64,000 nt of DNA from contig NZ_JABAGC010000007.1 of NCBI RefSeq assembly GCF_012843905.1, forward strand, positions 41,594 through 105,593, written 5' to 3'. The first letter of the stretch is position 1, and each line of letters starts with the position of its first letter. This document shows, piece by piece, positions 47,626 to 57,471 of this stretch. The position numbers and the translations under genes were made by a program. The DNA is from Clostridium sp. SM-530-WT-3G (GTDB lineage Bacteria; Bacillota; Clostridia; Clostridiales; Clostridiaceae). The notes below the pieces were generated by a model. The model saw only the letters and a list, made by a program, of their open reading frames with translations. It ran no database searches and was not told where the DNA came from.

Positions 47626-48264
47626 ATGGATTATTTATTAAATATAATCTTGATGATACCTGGAATGCTTATAGCTTTTACATTTCATGAATATGCACAT
47701 GCACTTATGGCAGATAGATTAGGAGATAAAACACCAAGATTTCAGGGAAGGCTTACATTAAATCCTCTAGTACATATAGATCCATTAGGCTTTTTGGCAG
47801 TTATATTTTTTAGATTTGGATGGGCAAAACCTGTACAGACTAATCCGTCAGCATATAAAAATTATTACAAAGATGATTTGAAAGTAAGCTTAGCTGGACC
47901 TGTTATGAATTTCTTAGTTGCAATAGTACTTTCTATAATACTTGGAGTTTATGTAGGTGGAATATATAAATATCTTCCAAGAAGTTTAAGTGGAGTATTA
48001 TATAGTATGTTGTTTTTGGCTATTTCTATAAATATAAATATAGGAATATTTAATTTGATTCCTATACCAGGATTAGATGGATTTAATGTATTAAGGGATG
48101 CATTACCTGATGTTTTTTATAAATATCAAGCAAAGTTTTATGAATATCAAATGATTATTTTAGTAATTTTTGTTGTTGCAGGTAGTAGAATAATATCTAT
48201 ACCTTCTAATGGGTTGCTTAATATTATGATGAAAATTGCATCAGCTTTTGCAGGACTGTTTTAA
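47626..48264 (+). CDS. Site-2 protease-like M50 metallopeptidase
   Basis: The 212-residue membrane protein has the zinc motif HEYAH (FTFHEYAHALMADRLGD, about residues 21-25) and a second-site motif NLIPIPGLDGFNVL with the third zinc ligand Asp. About five hydrophobic segments. This compact form lacks a PDZ domain, as in Bacillus YwhC/YdjB-like proteases. The substrate is unknown. AAAGGAGAAG precedes the ATG. The argS promoter starts seven bases after its stop. Confidence 0.9.
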   Translation: MDYLLNIILMIPGMLIAFTFHEYAHALMADRLGDKTPRFQGRLTLNPLVHIDPLGFLAVIFFRFGWAKPVQTNPSAYKNYYKDDLKVSLAGPVMNFLVAIVLSIILGVYVGGIYKYLPRSLSGVLYSMLFLAISININIGIFNLIPIPGLDGFNVLRDALPDVFYKYQAKFYEYQMIILVIFVVAGSRIISIPSNGLLNIMMKIASAFAGLF

Positions 48265-48270
48265 GATTTC

Positions 48271-48299
48271 TTGACAAAGAATAATGCACTTTGTATAAT
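48271..48299 (+). promoter_or_regulatory. Consensus promoter of the T-box-argS unit
   Basis: TTGACA (48271-48276), a 17-base spacer and TATAAT (48294-48299): a perfect match to the vegetative consensus. Transcription is expected near 48306. Confidence 0.85.
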
Positions 48300-48305
48300 G
48301 ATTAA

Positions 48306-48562
48306 AGATTAATATAGAAATATTCGAAGAAGAGAAGAGTACATTGATTGATTCTTTAAGCGAGTGAGGGGATTGGTGTAAGCCTCATAAGATAGATTTA
48401 GATGGAAGAGAGCCTCTGAGAAACCGCCTGAAATGAGTAAGGATGGCCGCAGGAATAATAATCTGCGTTAAAATATAAGTGGCATAATATTTAAGATATT
48501 ATGCAATTAGAGTGGTACCGCGAATAATTCGTCTCTTAATTTTAGGAGGCGAATTTTTATTT
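48306..48562 (+). ncRNA. T-box leader (tRNA-Arg sensing riboswitch) upstream of argS
   Basis: The leader has the stem I features GAAGAGAAGAGTA (48325-48342 region), AGCGAGTGAGGGGATTGGTG and AAGCCTC. It has the T-box proper AGAGTGGTACCGCG (48509-48522), whose core pairs with the tRNA acceptor end. The intrinsic terminator AATTCGTCTCT (48526-48536) pairs with GGAGGCGAATT, followed by T residues to about 48560. A likely specifier codon is AGA at 48400-48402 (Arg), placed by comparison with known stem I layouts; this is the least certain part. Uncharged tRNA-Arg should promote read-through into argS. Confidence 0.9.
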
Positions 48563-48711
48563 GTTTTAAAGCAAAAAATATATTAATAAAATAAATAATT
48601 GATTCATGTTAATTGATAAAATAAGATAATTAAATTTTTTCTAGTAAGTAGAATTGGTTTAGTAATTTTAGATTACCAGTTTTCATTATCAACTAAATAT
48701 AGGAGGTAACT
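48563..48711. other. Spacer between the T-box terminator and argS
   Basis: 149 AT-rich bases follow the terminator before the argS ribosome binding site AGGAGG. No second promoter or coding frame was seen. Confidence 0.4.
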
Positions 48712-50400
48712 ATGGATTATAAATTAAAAGTTGCAAATTTAATAAAAAGTCATGTGGATTTAGATATTGAAACAATAGAAAAATTAATAGAAATCCCACC
48801 AAAACCAGAAATGGGAGATTATGCATTCCCATGCTTCCAATTAGCAAAGGTTATGAAGAAAGCACCTAATATGATAGCTGCGGAATTAAAGGAAGTTATG
48901 AACACTGAAGGTTTTGAAAAAATAGAAAATTTAGGGCCATATTTAAATTTTTTCGTAGATAAAGGAACTTTTTCAAAGAATACAATTGAAAAAGTATTAG
49001 AAGAAGGAGATAATTATGGTGGTTCAAATATTGGAGAAGGTAAAACTGTATGTGTTGAATACTCTTCGCCTAATATAGCTAAGCCTTTCCACGTAGGTCA
49101 CTTATTTACTACAGCTATTGGTAATTCTTTATATAAAATGTTTAAAAAAGAAGGATACAATACTATAGGATTAAATCATTTAGGTGACTGGGGAACACAA
49201 TTTGGTAAGCTTATATCAGCATATAATAGATGGGTTGATGAAGAAGCTTTAGAAAAGGCTCCAATTGATGAATTGCTTAGAATATATGTTAAATTCCATG
49301 AAGAAGCTAAAAAGGATCCTAGTTTAGAAGATGAAGCTAGAGCAAACTTTAAAGCATTAGAAACAGGAGACCCTGAAGCTACTGCACTTTGGAAGAGATT
49401 TAGAGACTTAAGTTTAAAAGAATTTGAAAGAGTATACGATATACTAGGAGTTAAATTTGATTCGTTAAATGGTGAAGCATTCTACAATGATAAAATGGAT
49501 GTTGTTGTTGATGAATTAAAGGAAAAAGGATTACTTGTAGAAAGTAATGGAGCACAAGTTGTAATGCTTGAAGATTATAACATGCCTCCTTGTATAGTAT
49601 TAAAAGCTGATGGGGCTTCTATATATGCTACAAGAGATTTAGCGGCAGCTATGTATAGAAAGAAAACTTATGATTTCTATAAGTGCGTGTATGTTGTTGG
49701 TACACCACAAGCACTTCATTTTAAACAAGTATTTAAAGTGTTAGAACTTGCAGGACATGACTGGGCTAATGATTGTGTTCATGTAGGATTTGGGTTAGTT
49801 AAATTTGCAGATAGAAAGCTTTCAACAAGAGATGGTTCAATAGTATTACTTGATGATTTATTAAAAGAAGCTGTTGAAAAGACAATGGAAGCTATTAAAG
49901 ATAAAGATGAAATAAAGAATAAAGAAGAAGTAGCTAAGAAGATTGGTGTTGGAGCAGTTATATTTACATATCTTAAGAATTCAAGGGAAAAAGATATTGT
50001 ATTTGACTGGAAAGAAATATTATCATTTGAAGGAGAAACTGGTCCATATGTTCAATACGCATATGCAAGAGGTAATAGTATCTTAGCAAGAGCTGGTGAA
50101 TGTAAAGGAACTGTTGACTATAGTAAGTTAACTTCTAAGGAAGAATTTGAACTTGTTAAGAGTTTAGGAAACTTTAATAATGTAATTAATTTAGCATTAG
50201 ATAAGTTAGAACCTTCAATATTAACTAGATATGTAATTGAAGTTGCTAAAGGATTTAATAAGTTCTATAATGCTCATTCAGTATTAAATTTAGAAGATGA
50301 AGATTTAAAAGCTACAAGATTAAATTTAGTAAAAGCATCACTTCAAGTTATAAAGAATGGATTAGAATTACTAGGAATTGATGTAGTAGAAAAAATGTAG
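48712..50400 (+). CDS. argS: Arginyl-tRNA synthetase
   Basis: This class I synthetase charges tRNA-Arg. The 562 residues include an N-terminal additional domain, the HIGH-type motif HVGH in [30 protein letters not shown], and the degenerate KMSKS region KLSTRDGS. The C-terminal anticodon-binding domain has [14 protein letters not shown]. The length is standard. It is controlled by the upstream T-box. Confidence 0.97.
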   Translation: MDYKLKVANLIKSHVDLDIETIEKLIEIPPKPEMGDYAFPCFQLAKVMKKAPNMIAAELKEVMNTEGFEKIENLGPYLNFFVDKGTFSKNTIEKVLEEGDNYGGSNIGEGKTVCVEYSSPNIAKPFHVGHLFTTAIGNSLYKMFKKEGYNTIGLNHLGDWGTQFGKLISAYNRWVDEEALEKAPIDELLRIYVKFHEEAKKDPSLEDEARANFKALETGDPEATALWKRFRDLSLKEFERVYDILGVKFDSLNGEAFYNDKMDVVVDELKEKGLLVESNGAQVVMLEDYNMPPCIVLKADGASIYATRDLAAAMYRKKTYDFYKCVYVVGTPQALHFKQVFKVLELAGHDWANDCVHVGFGLVKFADRKLSTRDGSIVLLDDLLKEAVEKTMEAIKDKDEIKNKEEVAKKIGVGAVIFTYLKNSREKDIVFDWKEILSFEGETGPYVQYAYARGNSILARAGECKGTVDYSKLTSKEEFELVKSLGNFNNVINLALDKLEPSILTRYVIEVAKGFNKFYNAHSVLNLEDEDLKATRLNLVKASLQVIKNGLELLGIDVVEKM

Positions 50401-50417
50401 TAAAAAAACATAATATT

Positions 50418-50457
50418 AAAAAGGAGGATACTTAATCTATAAGTATATCCTCTTTTT
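50418..50457 (+). terminator. Rho-independent terminator after argS
   Basis: AAAAAGGAGGATA...CTTA pairs with TAAG...TATATCCTCTTTTT (50418-50457) with a small bulge, followed by T residues. Confidence 0.75.
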
Positions 50458-50551
50458 CTGTTATATATTCAAATTTACAGTTAATAATAAATGGAGTATT
50501 TTTTGTAATAGATTATTTATATTATTAAGTAATAAAAGGAGATGAATATTC

Positions 50552-51721
50552 ATGTTTTTAAATAATAATATCAAGTATAAAAACATGTTGATTTTTGTAT
50601 TAATTGCTATTGTGGGATATAAACTTATTGATAATTATAGTTATTTTTTTAAGGTTGTGGATAAGGGGATAAGTATTTTAACACCATTTATATATGCTCT
50701 TATTTGTGCATATGTTTTGAATCCTATAGTGAATGGTATAGAAAAGAAGTTTCATATAAATAGAGGCATATCTATATTGATAACATATATAATGCTTATA
50801 GCAGTTATATTTATAATACTATTCTTTACTATTCCTAGTTTAGTGAATAGTATAATAAATATTACTGCAGAAATACCGATGTATATAACTAAGTCACAAG
50901 AATGGATTAATGAAGCTATTAAGAATGAAAGAATACATGAACTTATTTCTCAGGCAGGATTATTGAATAATATTAAAGATTTAGCAGCACAAATAGGTAA
51001 TATATCTATGGATATACTACAAGGATCTGCAAAGTATTTAGTATCAATGACATCCAATGTTGTAAATGTAGTTTTAGGGTTCTTAATTTCAATTTATGTA
51101 CTAGCAGATAAGGATAAGCTTTTAAAAATAGTCAGAACTATTACTTTTATGGTGCTTAGAGAGAAAAATGGAGAAAGAGTAATAAATTTTGTAAGAATTT
51201 ATAATAAGATGATAGGAACATATGTTGGAATTAAAGCCATAGATTCAGCAATAATAGGGACAATATCATTAATAGGATTATTAATACTTAGAGTTCCATA
51301 TGCACCATTACTTGCAGTTGTAGTAGGAATAACAAATATGATACCTTATTTTGGACCATTAGTAGGTATAATAGTATCTGGTACGGTAACAATATTCTCA
51401 TCACTTATACTTTCAATAATTGTTATGATAATGCTTCTTTGTCTTCAACAATTTGATGCATGGTATTTAGAACCAAAACTTGTAGGTAAAAAGGTTGGAG
51501 TAAGTCCTCTTGCAATTATTTTTGGAGTTACACTTGGTGGGGGAATACTTGGACCTATCGGTATGATATTAGGCTCTCCTACAATGGCTACTGTAAGAAT
51601 ATACTATCATAAGATATTTGCAAAATTTAAGGCTAAGAATGAAGAACTTGTAAAAAAAGAAGGTCTAGATAGTTATATAGAAGAAATAAAATCTGACAAA
51701 GATAAAGATAAGAAAAAATAA
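50552..51721 (+). CDS. AI-2E family transporter (YtvI/PerM type)
   Basis: The 389-residue membrane protein has about eight hydrophobic segments and the typical C-terminal AI-2E signatures NMIPYFGPLVGIIVSG and LEPKLVGKKVGVSPLAIIFG. Members move autoinducer-2, Na+ or other solutes; the substrate here cannot be told. The tail is highly charged and cytosolic. AAAAGGAGATG precedes the ATG. The RlmA-like gene follows within 48 bases. Confidence 0.88.
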   Translation: MFLNNNIKYKNMLIFVLIAIVGYKLIDNYSYFFKVVDKGISILTPFIYALICAYVLNPIVNGIEKKFHINRGISILITYIMLIAVIFIILFFTIPSLVNSIINITAEIPMYITKSQEWINEAIKNERIHELISQAGLLNNIKDLAAQIGNISMDILQGSAKYLVSMTSNVVNVVLGFLISIYVLADKDKLLKIVRTITFMVLREKNGERVINFVRIYNKMIGTYVGIKAIDSAIIGTISLIGLLILRVPYAPLLAVVVGITNMIPYFGPLVGIIVSGTVTIFSSLILSIIVMIMLLCLQQFDAWYLEPKLVGKKVGVSPLAIIFGVTLGGGILGPIGMILGSPTMATVRIYYHKIFAKFKAKNEELVKKEGLDSYIEEIKSDKDKDKKK

Positions 51722-51768
51722 GATTTTTTATATTGGGTACACTATTGATGAAAGGGGTTAATAACTTT

Positions 51769-52635
51769 ATGAAGAGTATATCAGAAAATACAGTTTTAGT
51801 ATGTCCTATATGCAAAAATTTATTAAGAAAAGATGAGGTAAATGGTAAGACATATAAATGCGAAAAAAATCATTCATATGATATAGCGAAAGAAGGATAT
51901 GTAAATCTCCTTATAAGCAATCAAAAGAGAAGCAAAAATCCTGGAGATTCTAAGGAAATGGTACTGGCAAGAATTGATTTTTTAAATAGAAATTATTATA
52001 TGCCTATATGTGATAAAATTAATGAGATTATTTTTGAACATATAAATAAAAAGGTGAATAAGGGAAAATATGAATTATTAGACTTAGGATGTGGAGAAGG
52101 CTATTATTTATTTAATTTAAAAAATTACTTGGATGAAAGAAATGTTAATGCTAATTTTTATGGAATGGATGTATCAAAAGATGCTGTAAGGTATGCAGCT
52201 AAAGCGAATAAGGAATGTATACTTGCAGTAGGAAATAATTTTCATATACCAGCAGAAGACAAGAGTTTGGACTGTATTCTTTCTGTATTTAGTCCTATAG
52301 ATATAGATGAATGCAATAGAGTGCTTAAGGATGATGGTGTTTTTGTAAGGATTCTACCAAGGACAAATCATTTAATACAACTTAGAGATGTTTTATATGA
52401 TAAAGTCAATTTAAATCAAAAAGTTTATGAAGCAGATAAAGAGAATAATATATATGTGAGAGAAGAGAATATTACATTTGATATAACATTAAATAATGAA
52501 GAACTTATAAGTTTATTAAAAATGACACCTCATTATTGGAAGTCAACTCCAGAGAATAAAGAGAAACTTGAATCTTATGAATCTATGACTGTTACTGTAG
52601 ATATGAGGATTGGTGTTTTTAAGAAAAATAAATAG
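51769..52635 (+). CDS. rlmA: 23S rRNA (guanine-N1) methyltransferase, RlmA type
   Basis: The 288-residue protein opens with an RlmA zinc ribbon: CPICKNLL (two Cys), then KCEKNHSYD (Cys and His). The EGYVNLLISNQKRSKNPGDS segment follows, then a SAM-binding domain with LLDLGCGEGYYL. In E. coli RlmA methylates G745; Gram-positive homologues methylate G748. ATG 51769 is preferred, just before the conserved domain; an ATG at 51748 is possible. Confidence 0.88.
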   Translation: MKSISENTVLVCPICKNLLRKDEVNGKTYKCEKNHSYDIAKEGYVNLLISNQKRSKNPGDSKEMVLARIDFLNRNYYMPICDKINEIIFEHINKKVNKGKYELLDLGCGEGYYLFNLKNYLDERNVNANFYGMDVSKDAVRYAAKANKECILAVGNNFHIPAEDKSLDCILSVFSPIDIDECNRVLKDDGVFVRILPRTNHLIQLRDVLYDKVNLNQKVYEADKENNIYVREENITFDITLNNEELISLLKMTPHYWKSTPENKEKLESYESMTVTVDMRIGVFKKNK

Positions 52636-52648
52636 GGTTACTTTTTAT

Positions 52649-52695
52649 AATTTCTGTATAAGATATAATATAAGATTTTATACAGAAATTTTTTA
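52649..52695 (+). terminator. Rho-independent terminator after rlmA
   Basis: AATTTCTGTATAA (52649-52661) pairs perfectly with TTATACAGAAATT (52678-52690), followed by T residues. Confidence 0.8.
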
Positions 52696-52861
52696 TGATA
52701 TACAGAAGAAATAAATCATTTATAATATATGTAGTTCCATTGTGAATGTTAAAATATATAATATAAGTAAGACAAATTAAATTTTATTATAAATCTTTTC
52801 TGTATTAACAAAATCAAGTATAATTAAATTTGAATATAAACGCAAAAGAGGATGTGAGGTA

Positions 52862-53590
52862 ATGTCAAAAGTAGCAGCTTTTTTTGATTTAGATGGAACT
52901 CTTTATAGAGAAGGTTTGATTACAGAAGTATTTAAAAAAATGGTTAAATACGAAATTATAGGTCAGGAAAGATGGTATAATGATGTAAGGCCAGATTATA
53001 TGAGGTGGGATAAGAGACAAGGCGATTACGACGATTACCTTTTAAAAATGATTGATATTTATATGGAAGCAATCAAAGGGTTAGAAAATCATAGAATAGA
53101 GTATATTGCCAAAAAGATAGTTGAACAAAAAGGTGATAGAGTATATACCTTTACAAGAGATAGAATAAAGTGGCATAAAGATAATGGTCATGCTTTAATA
53201 ATAATATCTGGATCACCATCAGAGCTTGTTGCAGAGATGGCTGAAAAATACGGATTTACTGATTATATTGGTGCTAAATATGTAATAGATGAAAACAACA
53301 AATATACTGGAGAAGTAATTCCTATGTGGGATAGTATTAGTAAAGAGAAGGCAATAGATAACTTTGTGGAAAAGTATGATATTAATCTAGATGAAAGTTA
53401 TGCGTATGGAGATACGGCAGGAGATTACACTATGTTTAAGAGAGTAAAACATCCCTATTGTATGAATCCTACTAAAGAGTTATTACAGAAAGTAATTAAA
53501 GATAGAAGTTTAATAGATAAAATTAATGTTGTTGTTGAGAGAAAGGATGTAATATACAATTTAGATATTGAAGATATACAATTTGTATAG
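52862..53590 (+). CDS. HAD superfamily phosphatase, subfamily IB
   Basis: The 242-residue haloacid dehalogenase-type hydrolase has motif I FFDLDGTLYREG (nucleophile Asp), motif II IIISGSPSELV and motif IV AYGDTAGDYTMFK. A helical cap lies between motifs I and II. The SerB-like architecture suggests a small phosphate ester substrate, not identified. GATGTGAGG precedes the ATG. The next gene follows by 14 bases. Confidence 0.88.
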   Translation: MSKVAAFFDLDGTLYREGLITEVFKKMVKYEIIGQERWYNDVRPDYMRWDKRQGDYDDYLLKMIDIYMEAIKGLENHRIEYIAKKIVEQKGDRVYTFTRDRIKWHKDNGHALIIISGSPSELVAEMAEKYGFTDYIGAKYVIDENNKYTGEVIPMWDSISKEKAIDNFVEKYDINLDESYAYGDTAGDYTMFKRVKHPYCMNPTKELLQKVIKDRSLIDKINVVVERKDVIYNLDIEDIQFV

Positions 53591-53604
53591 GAAAGAGTGG
53601 TACT

Positions 53605-54336
53605 GTGATTATTCGTGAAAACAAGGTGAATGTAGAAGAATATAGTGAGGAATTTATGATAAAGCCTCAAGGCAGAGAGTATAATCCAGATGAGCTGATC
53701 TTTTTTGATTTAGAACATTATGTTTATAAAAAACCCAAGTGTATTGGGGTGTTTGGAGCATGTGAATATAATCATAAAAAAAGACAAATCTTGGTTACTC
53801 AGTATATGATTGAGGATAAGGATGAAGCAGTGGATATACTATATCTTGCGAGAAATTATTTTATAAGAAAAAAGAATGAAGGTAAAAAAGCTATTGTTAC
53901 TTTCTCAGGAAACAATGATTTTACCGTTATAAACTATTTATTTAATAAGAATAAAATTTACTATAATTTTAATGAAGAATTTGATTCTATCGATATTCAG
54001 AAAGAATATGAAAAAGATAAAAGCAGCTCTATTGGACTTAAAAATTTAGAAAAAGTTTTTGATATTATAAGAGAAGGCGAAGTAATAAGTGGGTCTAATC
54101 TTGCAAAAACATTTCATAAGGTAATGAAAGATAGAAGTTATTTTAAAAGAATGCCTGAAGAAAAGATAGAAAAGATTTTATTATATAATGAGCAGGACGT
54201 GGTTAATCTTTATTATATCTATGTCAATTGGAAAAAATATATATTAGATGAAGATGCAGAAGATGTAGAGGAAATTCAACAAGCTGAGTATAACGAAGAT
54301 TTTACTGAGGATGTTGAAGTCGATAATCAAGATTAA
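53605..54336 (+). CDS. RNase H-like nuclease of the YprB type
   Basis: The 243-residue protein has the RNase H-like exonuclease pattern: LIFFDLEHYVYKK (Asp, Glu), IVTFSGNNDFTVINYLF (second Asp, in the YprB style), a conserved IGLKNLEKVF, and YNEQDVVNLYYIY (last Asp). The C-terminus is very acidic. The start is GTG after AAAGAGTGG. It probably shares an operon with the HAD phosphatase gene. Confidence 0.8.
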   Translation: MIIRENKVNVEEYSEEFMIKPQGREYNPDELIFFDLEHYVYKKPKCIGVFGACEYNHKKRQILVTQYMIEDKDEAVDILYLARNYFIRKKNEGKKAIVTFSGNNDFTVINYLFNKNKIYYNFNEEFDSIDIQKEYEKDKSSSIGLKNLEKVFDIIREGEVISGSNLAKTFHKVMKDRSYFKRMPEEKIEKILLYNEQDVVNLYYIYVNWKKYILDEDAEDVEEIQQAEYNEDFTEDVEVDNQD

Positions 54337-54460
54337 TCCAGTAATATTAAATGCATTATTAATAAGAACTAGCAATATATAAAAAATTAACTAAAGAAGA
54401 TTAAATAATAAACAAAACACCAATAAAACTTTCTAGAAGTAATACAGTACATTACTTTTA

Positions 54461-54512
54461 AAAAGGGACTTCAGAGTTTCTGGAAAAACAGAATTCTGGA
54501 GTGCCTTTTTTG
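54461..54512 (+). terminator. Terminator after the YprB-like gene
   Basis: A long imperfect hairpin: AAAAGGGACTTCAGAGTTTCTG pairs with CAGAATTCTGGAGTGCCTTTT around a short A-rich loop, followed by T residues (54461-54512). Confidence 0.75.
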
Positions 54513-54535
54513 TTATTCTATTATAACTCTTAACT

Positions 54536-54573
54536 AAAAAACTGTTTCGCACTTACATACGAAACAGTTTTTT
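54536..54573. terminator. Terminator of gltX (bidirectional shape)
   Basis: AAAAACTGTTTCG (54536-54548) pairs perfectly with CGAAACAGTTTTT (54560-54572). The A-tract on the plus strand is a T-tract for gltX, transcribed leftward. Confidence 0.8.
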
Positions 54574-54577
54574 AAAA

Positions 54578-56035
54578 TTATGCTTGTAAAAGTTCTATAC
54601 CTTTACGTAATCTCTTTAATGATTCTTCTTTTCCAAGTAATACTGCAATTTCAAATGCACCACCTGGAGTGAATGATTTACCAGAAAGAGCAGTTCTTAT
54701 AGGCCATAGCATTACTCCGTTCTTGATTTCAAGAGATTTAATTAATTCAAATGTTTTTTCATGAAGAGTATCCATATTCCAGTCTGCTTCATCAATAGCT
54801 TCGTAGACTGGTAAAATCTTTTGTAAGTTTTCTAATGAAGTTTCAACATTACTCTTCATTTTCTTATGAACATAAAGATCAGTTGAGTATTCTGGTAATT
54901 CTTCTAAGAAGTCTATTTGTTCTGGAATATCATTTAATACTTCACATCTAGTGTGTAATAATTCTGATATAAATTTGAAATCAAAATCCTTATGAAGAAC
55001 TTTCTTATATTGTGGAAGTGCTAATTCATGGAATTCATCTAAAGAAAGTTTTCTTATATATTCTCCATTCATCCATCTTAATTTAGCATTATCAAATATA
55101 GCTGGCGACTTACTGATATTTTTATAATCGAATTTTTCAATTAGATCTTGTAAGCTGAATATTTCTTCGTTAGATCCATCATTCCATCCAAGTAAAGCTA
55201 TATAGTTAAGTACAGCTTCTTTTAAATATCCTTTATCCATAAGGTCGCCAAATGAAGCATCACCATTTCTCTTAGATAATTTGTTGTGTTGATCCTTCAT
55301 GATTGGTGGACAGTGAACATATACAGGAACATCCCATCCAAATGCTTGGTATAATCTGTTGTATTTTGGAGAAGATGAAAGATATTCATTTCCTCTAACA
55401 ATATGAGTGATTCCCATTAAGTGGTCATCAACTACATTTGCAAAGTTATATGTTGGATATCCATCTGATTTAATTAAAATCATATCTTCAAGTTCTGAAT
55501 TATCAACAGAAATCTTTCCGTAAATAACATCGTCAAAAGTTGTTGTTCCAGTAGTTGGGTTATTTTGTCTTATAACATAAGGAATACCTTTTGCTAAATT
55601 TTCTTCGATTTCTTCTTTTGAAAGGTTAGCACAGTGTTTATCATATTTGAATGGTCTCTTTAATGCTTCAGCATTTTCTTTAAGCATATCTAATCTATCT
55701 TTTGAGCAGAAACAGTAGTAAGCTTCACCTTTTTCTACTAATTTTTTAGCGTATTCAAGATAGATGTCTTTTCTTTCACTTTGAACGTAAGGGCCAACTG
55801 GACCACCTATATCTGGACCTTCATCGTGGTTAAGACCAGTCATTTTAAGTGTGTTATATATTATATCAACAGCACCTTCTACTAATCTTTCTTGGTCTGT
55901 ATCTTCGATTCTTAATATAAAATCTCCACCTTCATGCTTAGCAATAAGATAAGCATAAAGAGCTGTTCTTAAATTACCAACATGCATATAGCCAGTTGGA
56001 CTAGGTGCAAATCTTGTTCTAATTTTACCTGACAT
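54578..56035 (-). CDS. gltX: Glutamyl-tRNA synthetase
   Basis: This class I synthetase is 485 residues. The HIGH-type motif is [13 protein letters not shown] (His-Val-Gly-Asn) at the N-terminus, and the KMSKS-type motif is [21 protein letters not shown] is typical. Whether it charges tRNA-Glu only, or also tRNA-Gln for the amidotransferase route, cannot be read here. ATG 56035 follows AGGAGTG; another ATG three codons upstream lacks a site. Confidence 0.97.
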   Translation of the reverse strand: MSGKIRTRFAPSPTGYMHVGNLRTALYAYLIAKHEGGDFILRIEDTDQERLVEGAVDIIYNTLKMTGLNHDEGPDIGGPVGPYVQSERKDIYLEYAKKLVEKGEAYYCFCSKDRLDMLKENAEALKRPFKYDKHCANLSKEEIEENLAKGIPYVIRQNNPTTGTTTFDDVIYGKISVDNSELEDMILIKSDGYPTYNFANVVDDHLMGITHIVRGNEYLSSSPKYNRLYQAFGWDVPVYVHCPPIMKDQHNKLSKRNGDASFGDLMDKGYLKEAVLNYIALLGWNDGSNEEIFSLQDLIEKFDYKNISKSPAIFDNAKLRWMNGEYIRKLSLDEFHELALPQYKKVLHKDFDFKFISELLHTRCEVLNDIPEQIDFLEELPEYSTDLYVHKKMKSNVETSLENLQKILPVYEAIDEADWNMDTLHEKTFELIKSLEIKNGVMLWPIRTALSGKSFTPGGAFEIAVLLGKEESLKRLRKGIELLQA

Positions 56036-56167
56036 AATTTTCACTCCTATGAATTTTATTAATAATCTATGTAATTATTTAAAAACAAGAGCATGTATAC
56101 GATGGTTCTAAAACTATATTTTAGATATCATTTACAGCCACTTGTACGTTAACAATACAATACTTTT

Positions 56168-56196
56168 ATGATAGCTCAATGAATATTCACTGTCAA
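56168..56196 (-). promoter_or_regulatory. Promoter of gltX
   Basis: On the minus strand, TTGACA (56191-56196), a 17-base spacer and TATCAT (56168-56173). The leader to gltX would be about 125 bases; no T-box sequence was found in it. Confidence 0.7.
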
Positions 56197-56241
56197 TATT
56201 TCTTACATTATAATATAAGAAAGTATTAGCGTTATGCAAGG

Positions 56242-57126
56242 TTATAAATTTTTTATCTTTTTTATAGTTTTCCCATCTGAAATTAAGAGAATATTTTTAT
56301 TAATATCTGTTCTATATAATGAAAGTTTATTTTGTATAAGTAAATCTAAAGTACCTTTATTTGGATGACCATATATATTATTTTTTCCAACAGAAATTAT
56401 AGCTGTAGATGGATTTACAGCTTTTAAAAAATTACTAGATGTAGATGTAGTAGAACCATGATGACCAATCTTAATAACATCAGCACTTATATCATCATTA
56501 TGATTTAAAATATCCTGCTCAACTTCTTTTTCTGCATCGCCAGTAAATAGAAAGGAGGTACTTCCGTATTTAATTTTAAAAACAGTAGAGTAATTATTTA
56601 AATTATCATAAAAATCATTAATAGGTGAAAAAATAGAGACATTAATATTATCTCCTAAATCTATGCTATCAGTACCACGTATTATAGGTAAAATTTTTAG
56701 ATGTTTATTTTTAAGAGAATAAATCATGTCTTCGAAAGCTTTAGAATTATCGTAAATTTTTGGAGCATAAAAATTTACGATATTGAATGAATTAATTATT
56801 GTACTCATGTTACCTATATGATCTTCATGAGGATGTGTGGCAATAACGTAATCTAATTTGGAAATATTAAATTTTTTTAGATATTTTATAAGTTTATTTT
56901 TGGAGGAAGATGGGCCAGAATCAATTAAGAGATTTTTATTATTTACTTGAACTAATATACAATCACCCTGTCCCACATCAATGTAGTGGATAAGCATATT
57001 ATTTGGTGGGAAATTATATGATGAACCATTTATAGAAAAATTATTAAAAAGATATAATAATATTAAAATAACTAAAGGGATAAGATAAGTAATATTTTTT
57101 TTTAGTTTATGTATTAATAAATTCAT
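56242..57126 (-). CDS. Exported metallo-beta-lactamase fold hydrolase (ComEC C-terminal-like)
   Basis: The 294-residue protein has an N-terminal hydrophobic anchor (about residues 10-30), then a metallo-beta-lactamase domain with the zinc motif THPHEDHIGN, preceded by YIDVGQGDCILVQ as in the C-terminal domain of the DNA uptake protein ComEC. GDAEKEVE and GHHGSTTS complete the site. It lacks the ComEC channel. Outside the cell it might act on nucleic acid or phosphodiesters; this is inferred. AAAGGAT precedes the ATG. Confidence 0.85.
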   Translation of the reverse strand: MNLLIHKLKKNITYLIPLVILILLYLFNNFSINGSSYNFPPNNMLIHYIDVGQGDCILVQVNNKNLLIDSGPSSSKNKLIKYLKKFNISKLDYVIATHPHEDHIGNMSTIINSFNIVNFYAPKIYDNSKAFEDMIYSLKNKHLKILPIIRGTDSIDLGDNINVSIFSPINDFYDNLNNYSTVFKIKYGSTSFLFTGDAEKEVEQDILNHNDDISADVIKIGHHGSTTSTSSNFLKAVNPSTAIISVGKNNIYGHPNKGTLDLLIQNKLSLYRTDINKNILLISDGKTIKKIKNL

Positions 57127-57371
57127 AGGATAATCCTTTCTTTGTTTAAGATAAAAATAAGAGTGCGTTATTCAAATTATTGACCATAGAAGTTTAAAAT
57201 AAACTACTATAAAGTTCGAATTATTTTAAAATTTTAATATTTAATATTCGTATATTTAACATCTGGGGATCATAGATTAAAAAAACAAGTACCTAGAGGG
57301 TAAGTGATAATATAAACTCTGAATTAAGTATAATATAGAGAAAATTAAACAATAAATGCAAAAAACAATAA
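57127..57371. other. Divergent intergenic region
   Basis: The AT-rich region between the minus-strand hydrolase gene and the P-loop protein gene. Apart from the plus-strand promoter at 57372-57399, nothing recognisable was found. Confidence 0.35.
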
Positions 57372-57399
57372 TTGAAAATTGCATAAAATATGTTATAAT
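57372..57399 (+). promoter_or_regulatory. Promoter of the PEPCK/HprK-like gene
   Basis: TTGAAA (57372-57377), a 16-base spacer and TATAAT (57394-57399), about 70 bases before the ATG. Confidence 0.65.
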
Positions 57400-57471
57400 T
57401 AAATTAATGTGCATAAAAAATGTTGAAAATGAAATAATTTATCACATAAAATTTCATTTGGGGGATTGTAT

